Positions 1-8,917 are shown, counted from the first letter of the stretch. The stretch is DNA of 64,000 bases from Fictibacillus enclensis (GCF_001457035.1 NZ_KQ758617.1:1488001-1552000), one strand, 5' to 3'. The notes: generated from the letters alone by a model not told the origin. Made by a program: numbers and translations.

Positions 1-781
1 TGCTTATGCTACGTTAACCGAACTTTTAAAGCGGTCGGTATTGCCAATCATTAATGAAAATGATTCAGTATCGATTGATGAATTAACCTTTGGAGACAAT
101 GATATGCTTTCGGCTCTTGTCAGCGGGCTCGTTCATGCGGATTATCTCATCATTTTGACCGATATCAACGGTTTGTATAACCAAAATCCACGTACGATAC
201 CAACAGCGCGGCGCTATGATTTTCTTGAAGAAATCACAGATGAACACCTGGGGATGACAAATAACCCGTCGTCTTCAAAGTTCGGAACCGGTGGAATGAA
301 ATCTAAGCTGTTGGCCGCTAAAACCGCTTTATCCCTAGGAGTTCAGGTCTTCGTGGGGACAGGGACCGGCAAATCCAAGCTTCTGGAAATTTTGGAAGGC
401 AGGGGGGATGGAACCTATATCGGCAGTCAGCTTGCTCCAGCGTTAAAAACACAGAAGCAATGGATTGCTTTTCACTCTCCGCTTAGTGGTGCGATTGAAG
501 TCGATGATGGAGCAGCCCGGGCGATTTTACATGAAGGAAAAAGCTTGCTCCCGGCCGGTGTTAAAAAGGTTAGTGGCTTGTTTGCAGCTGGTGATGTCGT
601 TGAAATTATCAATACAAATCATGAAGTGATCGGAAAAGGACAGGTTCAATATTCATCTGATGAGCTGAACTTGATTAAAGGAATGGCAAGCCAGGATGCG
701 AAAATGCACACCAACAATCCCCATTCGGAAGTCATTCATCGAAACAAATGGCTATCCATGGCAAAGGAGAAAACAATATGA
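1..781 (+). CDS. proB: Glutamate 5-kinase, 5' truncated by window edge
   Basis: Glutamate 5-kinase makes gamma-glutamyl phosphate from L-glutamate and ATP, the first step of proline synthesis. The frame is already open at base 2, so the start lies outside the window; about 259 codons remain of a family length near 365. Visible are the end of the amino-acid-kinase fold ([31 protein letters not shown]) and then a C-terminal PUA domain (starting near [12 protein letters not shown]), as in long-form ProB. The TGA stop overlaps the proA start as ATGA, implying translational coupling in a proBA operon. Confidence 0.96.
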   Translation, partial: AYATLTELLKRSVLPIINENDSVSIDELTFGDNDMLSALVSGLVHADYLIILTDINGLYNQNPRTIPTARRYDFLEEITDEHLGMTNNPSSSKFGTGGMKSKLLAAKTALSLGVQVFVGTGTGKSKLLEILEGRGDGTYIGSQLAPALKTQKQWIAFHSPLSGAIEVDDGAARAILHEGKSLLPAGVKKVSGLFAAGDVVEIINTNHEVIGKGQVQYSSDELNLIKGMASQDAKMHTNNPHSEVIHRNKWLSMAKEKTI

Positions 782-2025
782 GTGAACTGCTGATGAAAGC
801 GAAAAAGGCAAAAGAAGCGGTGAGTGACATGCTGACAAAATCAACCGCGCAAAAAGATGAAGCGCTCAGGCTTATTGCCCGTCAATTAATTCAGGAAACG
901 CCTTTTATTCTCGAGGAAAATTCAAAGGACATTGAAACAGCCCGGCAAAAAGGGGTTCATGAATCGTTGGTCGACCGTCTTATGCTTAACGAAGCAAGAA
1001 TTGAAGATATGGCAGGTGCTCTTGAGCAGCTCACTCATTTGCCGGATCCGGCTGGTGAGGTCCTTGAGCGATTTGAACGGCCCAATGGTCTTTCAGTAGA
1101 AAAAATCGCCGTTCCGTTAGGTGTGATTGGAATGATCTATGAAGCACGACCCAATGTAACGGTTGATGCCTCCAGCCTTTGTTTAAAAACCGGGAACGTT
1201 GTGCTTCTGAGAGGCAGTTCCTCTGCCATCCATTCCAATAAAGCACTGGTACATGTCATCCATCAGGCGCTGGAACAAAGCGATCTCCCTGTCTATGCTG
1301 TACAGTTGATTGAAGATACAAGCCGGGAGACGGCTTCCCAGTTATTCAAGCTTAACCAATATCTTGATGTTCTGATTCCAAGGGGAGGAAAAGAGTTAAT
1401 TCAGACTGTAATTGAGAATGCTTCGGTTCCCGTCCTGGAAACAGGTGCAGGCAACTGCCATATCTATATTGATGAAACGGCTCATCGGCAAATGGCCATC
1501 GATATTGTTGTTAATGCCAAAACCCAAAGGCCATCGGTTTGCAACGCTATTGAAAAAGTGATTGTTCATGAGAGCTGGCCAGATGAAAATGTTAAGGAGC
1601 TGGTTGAGACTCTTCAGCAACATCGTGTAGACATAAGAATAGATGCTGCTCTTTGCGATTCATTTCCTTCCCTTACAGTTGCGACAGAGGAAGATTGGCA
1701 TACGGAATACCTTGATTACGTTTTGGCGCTAAAGAGAGTCTCCAGTACACAGGAAGCGATCGAGCATATCAATCATTATGGTTCAAAACACTCTGAAGCC
1801 ATCATCACCGAAAACGAAGAAAATGTGAGTCTTTTTTTTCAACTTGTTGATAGTGCTGCTCTCTATCATAATGCATCAACCCGCTTTACCGACGGATTTG
1901 AATTCGGTTTTGGCGCCGAGATCGGAATCAGCACTCAGAAGCTTCATGCCCGCGGGCCAATGGGACTGCCTGCATTAACATCAAGCAAGTATGTGATACG
2001 GGGGAACGGGCAAATTCGTCAATAA
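778..2025 (+). CDS. proA: Gamma-glutamyl phosphate reductase
   Basis: Reduces gamma-glutamyl phosphate with NADPH to glutamate semialdehyde, the second step of proline synthesis. At 415 residues it has normal length. It is an aldehyde-dehydrogenase-fold protein with the substrate region [12 protein letters not shown], the nucleotide region [13 protein letters not shown] and the catalytic cysteine in [12 protein letters not shown] (about residue 255). An upstream ATG at 748 is in frame, but the start at 778 is preferred: it follows AAAGGAG at proper spacing and gives the usual MSELL-type N-terminus overlapping proB. A hairpin terminator follows, so proBA probably ends here. Confidence 0.97.
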   Translation: MSELLMKAKKAKEAVSDMLTKSTAQKDEALRLIARQLIQETPFILEENSKDIETARQKGVHESLVDRLMLNEARIEDMAGALEQLTHLPDPAGEVLERFERPNGLSVEKIAVPLGVIGMIYEARPNVTVDASSLCLKTGNVVLLRGSSSAIHSNKALVHVIHQALEQSDLPVYAVQLIEDTSRETASQLFKLNQYLDVLIPRGGKELIQTVIENASVPVLETGAGNCHIYIDETAHRQMAIDIVVNAKTQRPSVCNAIEKVIVHESWPDENVKELVETLQQHRVDIRIDAALCDSFPSLTVATEEDWHTEYLDYVLALKRVSSTQEAIEHINHYGSKHSEAIITENEENVSLFFQLVDSAALYHNASTRFTDGFEFGFGAEIGISTQKLHARGPMGLPALTSSKYVIRGNGQIRQ

Positions 2026-2042
2026 TCAAAAACGTTTTTCAA

Positions 2043-2081
2043 AGGAGCAGCCAGTCATGCGCTGCTCCTGTTCGTTGTTTA
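2043..2081 (+). terminator. Terminator after proBA
   Basis: Perfect 9-bp stem AGGAGCAGC / GCTGCTCCT with a 9-nt loop, followed by a T-rich but interrupted tail, 18 bases after the proA stop. Confidence 0.65.
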
Positions 2082-2133
2082 GTGATACTTAAGTGTATAA
2101 TAAAGAGAAAACAACTGAAAGGAATGAATGCAA

Positions 2134-2436
2134 ATGGAAATCACGAGGCACTCAATGGAAAAATTGCAAGACCCCACAGGAATTTTGGAGGGGGAACGTT
2201 ATGAATTTATCATTCACGTCGATGTGGACGAAGAAGATGAACTTTATAGGGAAAACGGAATCTATGTCAAACTGATTTATGTTGTTCAGCCAGGAAATTC
2301 CCGAATTGTACAATATACGCTTTTAGAAAACTATACTGATAACATCATGGATTTTGAACTGGAGGAAGAGGAAGAACAAGAGCTGGATGCGTTTTGTAAA
2401 AGCAAGCTAAGCGCAGGAGAGAGTAATTTAAATTAA
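2134..2436 (+). CDS. Small acidic protein, DUF6509-like
   Basis: A 100-residue soluble protein with a strongly acidic C-terminal third (a run of Glu in ELEEEEEQELD). No signal peptide or membrane segment is visible. The opening (MEITRHSMEKLQDPTGI) and the centre (ENGIYVKLIYV) recall the small uncharacterised Bacillus family labelled DUF6509, from memory only. ATG codons at 2124, 2128 and 2134 crowd the start; 2134 is preferred because GAAAGGAA lies about 10 bases upstream. It stands alone, with terminators on both sides. Function unknown. Confidence 0.7.
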   Translation: MEITRHSMEKLQDPTGILEGERYEFIIHVDVDEEDELYRENGIYVKLIYVVQPGNSRIVQYTLLENYTDNIMDFELEEEEEQELDAFCKSKLSAGESNLN

Positions 2437-2458
2437 CTATAATACATACAAGCTAACC

Positions 2459-2495
2459 AACCAGCATGGATAATTTCACGCTGGTTTTATTTATT
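2459..2495 (+). terminator. Terminator of the small acidic protein gene
   Basis: AACCAGC / GCTGGTT stem (7 bp, 14-nt loop) followed by TTATTTATT, starting about 22 bases after the stop at 2436. Confidence 0.6.
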
Positions 2496-2561
2496 GTGCA
2501 AGGACCCAAAGATATCAACGGTTCTAAAGATTTTTTATATTGTCGACATTGAAAGCTGTAA

Positions 2562-2600
2562 TAAAGACCGACTACCTTATTCAGGTAGTTGGTCTTTTTG
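2562..2600. terminator. Bidirectional terminator, overlapping a small ORF end
   Basis: Stem AAGACCGACTACCT / AGGTAGTTGGTCTT (14 bp with one G-T pair, 5-nt loop). TTTTT follows on the + side and CTTTATTA on the - side. On the - strand the hairpin lies over the last codons and stop of the ORF at 2577-2726. Confidence 0.8.
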
Positions 2601-2726
2601 GTTCTTCAACTCATCTTCTGCTTTATTTACCGTTACCATACGGTGAGCTTCAACAGGTGTTTCCACCGACCCATTGACGACCGGCTTGTATTCTTCCATG
2701 TTATTGTGTCCTGTTCGTTCTGTCAC
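2577..2726 (-). CDS. Small hydrophilic protein (49 aa)
   Basis: A 49-residue ORF with GTG start preceded by AGGAGAGGTG at good spacing; the protein is hydrophilic and charged (NNMEEYKPVVNGSVETP, then a Lys/Glu-rich end). It begins 40 bases after the stop of the DNA ligase gene on the same strand, and its end runs into a terminator hairpin, so it is probably the last gene of that transcript. No family recognised. The ribosome site and terminator argue for a real gene, but length alone would not. Confidence 0.5.
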   Translation of the reverse strand: MTERTGHNNMEEYKPVVNGSVETPVEAHRMVTVNKAEDELKNQKDQLPE

Positions 2727-2766
2727 AGTTTTCACCTCTCCTGTAGTATGTATCACTTTTATCTTT

Positions 2767-3708
2767 CTATGTGTATTGAAAGGTACATTCTGAAGGTGGA
2801 ATATCTAGCAGAGCTTGTATACTCGGCTGCCGGAGTTTTCCAGCTTCCGTCCATTCCGCAAAATGAATCTTGGCGGTCACCTCCGGTTTTACCCAGTAGG
2901 CATCACGGTGCCGTTCAACGAGGTTCACAAAAGGACGCTCCGAAGTTTTAATCGTAATAAGCTTGGAAGTTAAGTTCCGCCAATCCTGAACGGTAAATTT
3001 CCCCGTACCCGTATGCCCGATATAAACGAATTGTCCCTGATCATCATATAACCCAAGAAGAACCGCATTCACTACACCGCCGCTCAACGTAAATCCTCCG
3101 ATCACCGCATTTACATCCAGGGTGTTTTTAATTTTCAGCCAAACCTCGTTCTTCTCACCAATATAATAATGGCTTTGCAGCTGTTTCACCACAATGCCTT
3201 CCATTTCGGAGCTTTTTACCGCTTTAAATAAAGCTTCGCCATCATGATGGGAACGGACCAGCTGAACATGATCATTCGGAGTGATGATCTCAGACAACAG
3301 TGAGATCCTTTTTTCTAGAGGCCATTTTGTTATCCACTCACCATTGTAAAAAAGAACATCGAAAATCATGTAAGTAATAGGGACCTGATGTTGCAGGAGG
3401 CGAACACGGTCCAGGTTTCTTACTCCATCTCTTCTCATTACTTTATGAAAGCTTGGCCGCCCGTTGTCCCCGAGCGCAATGACCTCGCCATCTAAGATGA
3501 CAGATTCGGCCGAACAGTATGTTTGTATAGGAGCCAGTTCTGGATAGTTCGCTGTACGCTCTCTTTTTTTGCGATTAAAAAGACGTGTGGTTTGGCCATC
3601 GGAATAGGTTAGAATGTGTACGCCATCCCATTTGATTTGAGCAATCCATTTTGAAGAAGCAGGGATATTTGTCGCGCTTTTCGGTTCCATGGGAAAAAGG
3701 GGATCCAT
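2767..3708 (-). CDS. ATP-dependent DNA ligase (LigD ligase domain)
   Basis: A 313-residue stand-alone ligase matching the ligase half of bacterial LigD, the enzyme that seals double-strand breaks in Ku-dependent end joining. The nucleotidyltransferase motif I is IKWDG with the adenylated lysine near residue 26; later motifs include LDGEVIALG, MEGIVVKQ and WLKIKN, and the C-terminal half is an OB fold (WVKPEVTAKIHFAEWTEAG). The long upstream extension to 3864 is rejected: ATG at 3708 follows GAGGTGAAC and gives the family's usual beginning. It is divergent from the polymerase gene at 3785, whereas in B. subtilis LigD both domains are one polypeptide. No Ku gene is in the window. Confidence 0.88.
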   Translation of the reverse strand: MDPLFPMEPKSATNIPASSKWIAQIKWDGVHILTYSDGQTTRLFNRKKRERTANYPELAPIQTYCSAESVILDGEVIALGDNGRPSFHKVMRRDGVRNLDRVRLLQHQVPITYMIFDVLFYNGEWITKWPLEKRISLLSEIITPNDHVQLVRSHHDGEALFKAVKSSEMEGIVVKQLQSHYYIGEKNEVWLKIKNTLDVNAVIGGFTLSGGVVNAVLLGLYDDQGQFVYIGHTGTGKFTVQDWRNLTSKLITIKTSERPFVNLVERHRDAYWVKPEVTAKIHFAEWTEAGKLRQPSIQALLDIPPSECTFQYT

Positions 3709-3784
3709 GATGTTCACCTCGGGTATAGATTTACGCCAATCGTTTACACTAGCAGCATCAGTGATCAATAGCGGAGGAATCGTC

Positions 3785-4678
3785 ATGGAAGTACAAGTGG
3801 AAGGCATAGTCATTCCTATTTCACATCCGGAAAAAATGATATGGAAGGAAGCCGGTTTTACCAAGGCTGATTATATCCGCTATTTATTAGAAGTCTCCGA
3901 TTACATGCTTCCTTATACGAAAGACCGGATGCTGATGTACTGGCTGTATCCACATGGAATGCACCAACCCAAAGTGGAGAAGCGTTCCAGACCCGAAAAA
4001 GCACCGGAATGGCTGGTGAGCACCTTTTATAAAGAAAAAGAACGAATATTACTTCATGATAAAGCGACCTTACTATGGCTTGCCAATTGGGGCGCGCTTG
4101 AGTTTCACGTACCGTTTGATCAATACACCAAACCCGATTTCCCATCGGATTTGGTGTTTGATTTGGATCATTCACCGGAAGAATTTGGGGACGTCCTTGA
4201 AATCTCATTGGTCCTGAAAAAGGTATTGGACGGGCTTGGCTTAACCAGTCATGTAAAAACCTCCGGAAAAACCGGCCTGCATCTTTTTGTTCCGATAGAA
4301 CCCTTGTTCTCGTTTGCAGAGGCAAGAAGAGTAAATCAATTTATTGCACAGTATATTCAAGAAAAATATCCAGGTAAAGTAACGTTGGAGAGGGTAAAAG
4401 AAAGAAGGGGAAACAAACTTTATTTTGATTATCTTCAATTATGGAAGGGAAGGACGATCGCTGTTCCCTATGGTCTCCGGGCAATAGAGAATGCATTGGT
4501 GTCTACCCCGGTTACCTGGGAAGAATTAAGTTCAGGTTTTCACCCGAGTGATTTTACTCCATCTGTTGTTCTTCAAAGGCTTAGAGAAAAAGGGGACCTG
4601 TTTGCAACGACGCACAAGATTAAAGAAGAGAACACTTCACGTGTATACGAAATATTATCTTTCACAAAAAAAGCTTAG
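3785..4678 (+). CDS. LigD-type primase-polymerase domain protein
   Basis: A 297-residue stand-alone copy of the LigD polymerase domain (archaeo-eukaryotic primase fold), which fills gaps with ribo- or deoxynucleotides during end joining. Catalytic features are visible: metal ligands in VFDLDHS (D126, D128), the SGKTGLH loop (S160 to H166) and a third acidic residue in LYFDYLQLWKGRTIAVPYG (about D214). ATG at 3785 is chosen over 3689 because CGGAGGAA precedes it. The 76-bp gap to the divergent ligase gene must hold promoters for both. A strong terminator follows. Confidence 0.88.
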   Translation: MEVQVEGIVIPISHPEKMIWKEAGFTKADYIRYLLEVSDYMLPYTKDRMLMYWLYPHGMHQPKVEKRSRPEKAPEWLVSTFYKEKERILLHDKATLLWLANWGALEFHVPFDQYTKPDFPSDLVFDLDHSPEEFGDVLEISLVLKKVLDGLGLTSHVKTSGKTGLHLFVPIEPLFSFAEARRVNQFIAQYIQEKYPGKVTLERVKERRGNKLYFDYLQLWKGRTIAVPYGLRAIENALVSTPVTWEELSSGFHPSDFTPSVVLQRLREKGDLFATTHKIKEENTSRVYEILSFTKKA

Positions 4679-4712
4679 ACTACATTTCAAATGAGTAGTC
4701 TAAGCCTTTTTT
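4665..4712. terminator. Terminator after the polymerase gene
   Basis: Perfect 11-bp stem GCTTAGACTAC / GTAGTCTAAGC with 11-nt loop; AAAAAAA precedes and CTTTTTT follows, so it can act in both directions. It overlaps the stop codon region. Confidence 0.85.
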
Positions 4713-4768
4713 GCTTCGATAGCTAAATCTAAAGCAGCAAAGCATGCTGTTTCAATGCTTATGTAACC

Positions 4769-4911
4769 AACAACATACAACAGAAGGGCTTAGTTTCATT
4801 TCGATAAATGACCAACAAAATCAAATCAATAAATTCCGCATTCATTCTGCATCTCATGTAGATGGAAATGAAGAGGATCTATATTGGTGTATGTATGTTC
4901 CAGTCTTTTAA
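4769..4911 (+). other. Startless open frame, possible gene remnant
   Basis: A frame without a start codon reads about 47 codons to TAA at 4909-4911 (including LSFISINDQQNQ and HVDGNEEDLYWCMY) and has a protein-like composition. I do not recognise it; it may be the 3' end of a lost gene next to the truncated transporter. Confidence 0.25.
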
Positions 4912-4919
4912 ATCCTTGC

Positions 4920-5447
4920 CTCGTAGAACGGATGAAGCCTAACTGGGTCATTACGTTTGGAACTGGGATTGTGACTGCTGCTTCATTGTTCATGTTCTCG
5001 CTAACGGCCGACTCGCCTTCTGCCTTTATTTACATGGCAACAGGATTGGTTGGACTGGGCATGGGGCTCATTTCCCCGATTTTTATGCTTACGATCCAAT
5101 CGTCTGTTCAACAAAAAGAACGTGGAGTTGCAGTGGCATTGAACACCTTTACAAACACGTTCTCCCAGACATTGGGATCTGCGGTCTTTGGTACTATTTT
5201 CAACCTGACTTTGCTTTCTGAAGCAAAGAAAAAAGGCGAGGGAGACCTGAATTTCAACGCCTCGTTCAGCGAAGGTCATGTACCGGAGGACATGGTGTCA
5301 GAGATGCACGGAATCCTTGCTTCTGCCGTTCATGCCATTTATAGCGGAATGCTGCTGGCCGCAGGCTTGAGCTTTGCTGTATCATTTGCTTTAATCAAAA
5401 GAAGAAAATCTAAGAGCAAGGAATATCAGTATTTAAAGCATGGATAA
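4920..5447 (+). pseudogene. MFS drug transporter (DHA2/EmrB-like), C-terminal fragment
   Basis: About 175 residues resembling the last third of a 14-helix MFS multidrug permease: three or four hydrophobic helices, a GLVGLGMGLISPIFM stretch, a QKERGVAVALNTFTNTFSQ loop and a final helix followed by RRKSKSK. Full members have about 500 residues; the N-terminal two thirds are missing and the sequence before about 4920 does not continue the family. The frame can be opened at 4884 but there is no good ribosome site. A terminator survives downstream. It is interpreted as a decayed gene. Confidence 0.8.
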
Positions 5448-5467
5448 ATCGTCCATGCTTTTTTATG
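5435..5467 (+). terminator. Terminator after the MFS fragment
   Basis: Stem AAAGCATGGA / TCCATGCTTT (10 bp, 7-nt loop) followed by TTTTATG. Confidence 0.8.
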
Positions 5468-5551
5468 ACAAATTTTCTCATAAAATGGTGAACGGGCGTA
5501 AAGAATAGATAAAGGATCTAACTAAGACACTCGGAGAGAGTGTGGACGGAA

Positions 5552-6184
5552 ATGGGTGCCGACATGAGAGAAGATTGTGATACCTCCTCGATGAAAGAGC
5601 AAATTGTTGACCATCTTCAACAGGTCAACCAGGGGATTCAACATTTTTTACGCTCATTTGAAACAGAGAGTTATTGCTTATTGGGAAATCTTGAAGAACT
5701 AAAAGCAGAGATTGAACAAATCCAAACTGTTGCAGCTTCCTTTTATTTGAATTGTTATCTTTCACCATACACAGAAAAATACCTGGAGATCTCTACCTGT
5801 ATTCAGCACCTCTCCAGCCAAAGGCACGGCGCTTTAATTGTGGTCGAACGGGAAGAGGCTATTGAAGCATTGATCAGTGCTGGAAATAAAATTGGAGCGG
5901 ATCTTACGTTTCCCCTGCTGGAATCCATTTTTTATCCCGGGAATCCCCTGCATGACGGAGCGGTATTGGTTAGGGGAGAGACGATAGTTTCTGCTTCGAA
6001 TGTGCTTTAGGTATCCGGCATAGAAGCAGGAAATAAAAAATTAGGTACCCGTCACCGGGCCGCAATAGGTTTAACAGCAGTGTCCGATGCACTTGTCCTC
6101 GTAGTCTCTGAAGAAACAGGAAGAGTCTCGTTTGCGGTGGGAGGTAAGCTATTTCCTATTAGTACCTCCAGTTCCATTGTTTAG
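5552..6184 (+). pseudogene. cdaS: Diadenylate cyclase CdaS, interrupted by in-frame TAG
   Basis: CdaS is the soluble sporulation-phase enzyme that makes c-di-AMP from two ATP. It has an N-terminal two-helix regulatory part (here about residues 10-60) and a DAC catalytic domain. Both catalytic motifs are present in one reading frame: HDGAVLV before and [10 protein letters not shown] after a TAG at 6008-6010. The frame continues without shift to a second TAG at 6182. Total length with the stop read through is about 210 codons, normal for CdaS. The stop separates DGA from RHR, so the short product cannot be active. Start is uncertain (GTG 5540, ATG 5552 or ATG 5564); 5552 fits the GGAGAGAG spacing best. 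Confidence 0.88.
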
Positions 6185-6252
6185 TTCTATTATATGTGGG
6201 GATGAATATACTCCTAATGATTTCCTATTTACTTTTGAAGGGAAGGCTGGAC

Positions 6253-6591
6253 ATGCTGAAAAGCTGTAAAACCTGTAAAAATGGTTTGGTTTTGCCTATG
6301 ATTAATATTATCCCTGTTTATCATAAGGGAGCGAGTCTTTACATTCATAATGTGCCTTTTACTGTTTGCACCCACTGCAACACTCATGAATTTGTGGATC
6401 ATTTATCCGAAATCAAACAGGTGGCCAAGAATTTGAATGATGAACATGGAACCCGCACATTTAAATATGAAATTGTTGAGATCAAGGAACCGGGGGACAA
6501 GCCATCCGCCTCTTCCTCCGTCATTTTATTGGGGGCGCTGGTTGGAGAATCGGGTGCACTATGGTATGCAGCAAGAAATAATACCCATTAA
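6253..6591 (+). CDS. YgiT-type zinc-ribbon protein
   Basis: A 112-residue protein starting with a zinc ribbon: CKTCKNG, then VCTHC about 35 residues later, as in the YgiT/MqsA N-terminal domain. The second half is neutral to acidic and ends in a Gly/Ala-rich segment that may be weakly hydrophobic. An earlier ATG exists near 6202, but ATG 6253 follows AAGGGAAGG and places CKTCK at the N-terminus as usual. There is no adjacent toxin gene and no helix-turn-helix domain, so it is not called an antitoxin. Own terminator follows. Confidence 0.65.
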   Translation: MLKSCKTCKNGLVLPMINIIPVYHKGASLYIHNVPFTVCTHCNTHEFVDHLSEIKQVAKNLNDEHGTRTFKYEIVEIKEPGDKPSASSSVILLGALVGESGALWYAARNNTH

Positions 6592-6608
6592 TCTTTTCAC
6601 AGGTTATC

Positions 6609-6640
6609 GCCATTGACTAAACGGGGTCATGGCTTTTTTC
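6609..6640 (+). terminator. Terminator after the zinc-ribbon gene
   Basis: GCCATTGAC / GTCATGGC stem (one bulged T) followed by TTTTTTC. Confidence 0.7.
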
Positions 6641-6716
6641 AATAGAGGAATAGGACCAGATATGAGGAATAGTATCCATAAAGATTACAAGATCAATAGA
6701 TTGAAGGGGAGGAGCA

Positions 6717-7124
6717 ATGGAGAAATACACAGTTTCCAAAACTATAGGTCTTGTTGCAGGCATTATCATTATCCTGTCCGCCCTGGGTTTTGGAGGGCTG
6801 TATATGCTTGGGACCTCTTTGGGAAAAGCGCTTGGCTCACAGACAGGTCCTTCAGTGGATGTACCGTTTATGTTTGTGGTTCTAATGTGTATTTTATTGA
6901 TTGGCTTCATAACAGGATTAGGTTCCCTCGGATTAAGCATGGGGCTCCTTCTCCTGATTGTCTTTTTTAATTCTATAGGTGCTTTGGGAAAAGCGATTGA
7001 AGTCCTGATTCTGTGGGTAAGCGGTGTCTATTTTCTTTTAGGTTATTTCGTTAAAAAAGAGGAATCACAAAACCCTGTCGTTTGGCCAAAAAGCCAGATA
7101 ACAGGGTTTTGTACTCAATCTTAA
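6717..7124 (+). CDS. Small integral membrane protein, unknown function
   Basis: A 135-residue protein with about four hydrophobic segments (near residues 8-32, 50-72, 73-90 and 95-112) and short loops. ATG at 6717 follows AGGGGAGGAG. The last about 18 codons (ESQNPVVWPKSQ and on) lie inside the long hairpin at 7068-7111 that separates it from the convergent GH3 gene, so the C-terminal tail may be a by-product of the terminator. No family recognised. Confidence 0.6.
   Translation: MEKYTVSKTIGLVAGIIIILSALGFGGLYMLGTSLGKALGSQTGPSVDVPFMFVVLMCILLIGFITGLGSLGLSMGLLLLIVFFNSIGALGKAIEVLILWVSGVYFLLGYFVKKEESQNPVVWPKSQITGFCTQS
7068..7111. terminator. Hairpin between convergent genes
   Basis: CAAAACCCTGT / ACAGGGTTTTG, perfect 11-bp stem with a 22-nt loop, located at the meeting point of the membrane protein gene and the GH3 gene. 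It lacks a long T tract, so termination in both directions is an inference from position. Confidence 0.6.
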
Positions 7125-8878
7125 TAGTTCAAGCCGGTTCCATAGGGGTACAGGCCTTCAATGGAAACGGGAAGCTTTCCTCCTGGCTGTGTTCCAAAGA
7201 TCACATCAATCGCTGCTTTCCACGAGGTTGGAACAGGTGAACCCCAGCGCTCAACCGAGTATGTTGAAATGTATGCGCCAACTTCCGGATATTCCTTAAC
7301 ATCATAAGGGAGGCCAAGGGAAACCGCAACAACAGGCTTTCCTGTTTTTTGCAGTTCCTTCACCAGCTTTGCCTGTCCGGCAGGCAGCTCACTTGGAGAA
7401 AACGTAGGAACGATGATTTGGTCCGCTTGTTCAGCGAGCTTTACTGCCTGTTTAATTTCTGCCGTGGTCGCATCTTCTGAAGTGGTAAAGCTTTTTACAT
7501 TTCCTGCCGATTTTTCATCGACCATGCTGGCAATATTGTTGATGAAATTGGTGGAGCCGTAAATTTGCGGTCCTGTTACAAGTGTCAATTTTTTCTCCGC
7601 CGGGTGAAAAGGAAGGACATTTTCATTTTTTACTAGCGTGATCGACTTTCTTGCAACTTCGGCAGCTGTTTCTTTATGTGCCGGTTGATTGACGACATTG
7701 ACAGCTCCTTCAGGATCAACATACCGGTGGCCAAAAAGCTTATACTTAATCTTCAAAGCCAGAACCCTTTTTACCGATTCATTGACTCTTTTTTCGGATA
7801 ATTGGCCGGATTTCAGCGCGTCACTTAAGGCATCAAAAGTTTCAGTTTGTTCGTCCAGATTTCCGGTAGCCATCACAATATCCGCTCCGGCGTTTACCGC
7901 CATCACAGCCGCTTGTCCTGCACCCCATTCCTTGGCGATCGCATGCATGCTCATGGCGTCTGTTACGATCAGTCCTTTAAAGCCCATCTCATTTCTGAGT
8001 AAACCGGTGAGCACCTTCTTGGAAAGCGTGGCAGGAAGTTCCTTGTCAATCGCATTAATAATCACATGGGCCGTCATGATGGAATCTACTCCTGCATCAA
8101 TTGCTGCCTGAAATGGAGGAAGATGCACGGTTTCAAGCGTTTCGCGGTCATATGTAACAGCAGCTAAGCCCAGGTGTGAATCCACGCTCGTATCCCCATG
8201 GCCAGGGAAGTGCTTGGCTGTTGCGACTACGCCATTCTCCTGATAGCCTTTGATTTGTGCGGCGGTCATGCTGGAGACAAGACTTGTTTTTTCGCCAAAG
8301 GAACGTACACCGATAACAGGATTGGCAGGGTTCGTATTCACGTCAGCAACCGGTGAGTAGTTCCAATTAAATCCTGTTGCTTTTGCTTCGAGTGCCGTTA
8401 TTTTGGCCACATCCTTCGCCGCTTTTGCTTGTCGTGTGGCACCAATACCCATTTGCCGTGGAAAAGGGGTTGCATCGGTGACATGTTGTTTTGTCCCGAA
8501 TTCCAAATCGGCGGAAACCAACAGTGGGAGTTTTGGAGAGGTATTGGCAGCCCATTTTTGCAGCTGGTTATTATATTGAGCTGTTGTACGTGCATTACGG
8601 GCACCATAAACAATAACAGAACCTGCTTTGTAGTTTTGAATCAGCTTCCGGGTATCTTCACTCGGCATTTTACTTTCATTATCATGTGTGGAAGGCATGA
8701 CAAGCTGTCCGATCTTTTCCTTAGCCGTCATATTAGCTATGATTTGTTCAATGACCTTATCTTTGGGGGACTTGGGTGGATCGGCATTTCCCTTTAATTC
8801 ATCGGCACCTGCACTAAGAGGCAATAAGAGAGTGGAACCAATAAGAACCGTACTGATAAAAGCACTCATCTTCTTCAT
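7121..8878 (-). CDS. nagZ: Secreted beta-N-acetylhexosaminidase (GH3, NagZ-like)
   Basis: GH3 N-acetylglucosaminidase of the Bacillus NagZ type, which trims GlcNAc from peptidoglycan fragments outside the cell. The 585-residue protein starts with a signal peptide (MKKMSAFIST, hydrophobic core LIGSTLLLPLSAGA). It has the GH3 sugar motif KHFPGHGDT followed by SVDSH, the His-Asp general acid/base pair typical of NagZ, and the nucleophile Asp in IVTDAMSM. After the barrel comes the alpha/beta C-terminal domain present in the B. subtilis enzyme. ATG 8878 follows AAGGAGGG; the in-frame ATG at 8899 is too early. A cre box lies just upstream. No muropeptide importer is adjacent. Confidence 0.9.
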   Translation of the reverse strand: MKKMSAFISTVLIGSTLLLPLSAGADELKGNADPPKSPKDKVIEQIIANMTAKEKIGQLVMPSTHDNESKMPSEDTRKLIQNYKAGSVIVYGARNARTTAQYNNQLQKWAANTSPKLPLLVSADLEFGTKQHVTDATPFPRQMGIGATRQAKAAKDVAKITALEAKATGFNWNYSPVADVNTNPANPVIGVRSFGEKTSLVSSMTAAQIKGYQENGVVATAKHFPGHGDTSVDSHLGLAAVTYDRETLETVHLPPFQAAIDAGVDSIMTAHVIINAIDKELPATLSKKVLTGLLRNEMGFKGLIVTDAMSMHAIAKEWGAGQAAVMAVNAGADIVMATGNLDEQTETFDALSDALKSGQLSEKRVNESVKRVLALKIKYKLFGHRYVDPEGAVNVVNQPAHKETAAEVARKSITLVKNENVLPFHPAEKKLTLVTGPQIYGSTNFINNIASMVDEKSAGNVKSFTTSEDATTAEIKQAVKLAEQADQIIVPTFSPSELPAGQAKLVKELQKTGKPVVAVSLGLPYDVKEYPEVGAYISTYSVERWGSPVPTSWKAAIDVIFGTQPGGKLPVSIEGLYPYGTGLNY

Positions 8879-8903
8879 TGCACTTTCCCTCCTTGGCATA
8901 AAA

Positions 8904-8917
8904 TGTAATCGTTTTCA
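8904..8917 (-). promoter_or_regulatory. cre box upstream of nagZ
   Basis: TGTAATCGTTTTCA on the + strand fits the TGTAANCGNTNNCA catabolite-responsive consensus at every fixed position. It lies 26-39 bases upstream of the nagZ start, a position suited to CcpA repression. Confidence 0.7.

Noticed and set aside
2437-2560. Riboswitch or T-box in the spacer before 2560.
   Set aside because: No conserved T-box or riboswitch core seen, only a terminator hairpin belonging to the upstream small gene.
3709-3864. N-terminal extension of the ligase ORF to 3864, overlapping the polymerase gene on the other strand.
   Set aside because: The extension has no ribosome site and is antisense to the polymerase N-terminus; ATG 3708 has GAGGTG and the family start.
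6253-6591. MqsA-type antitoxin of a toxin-antitoxin pair.
   Set aside because: The zinc ribbon is present but there is no helix-turn-helix domain and no small toxin gene beside it.
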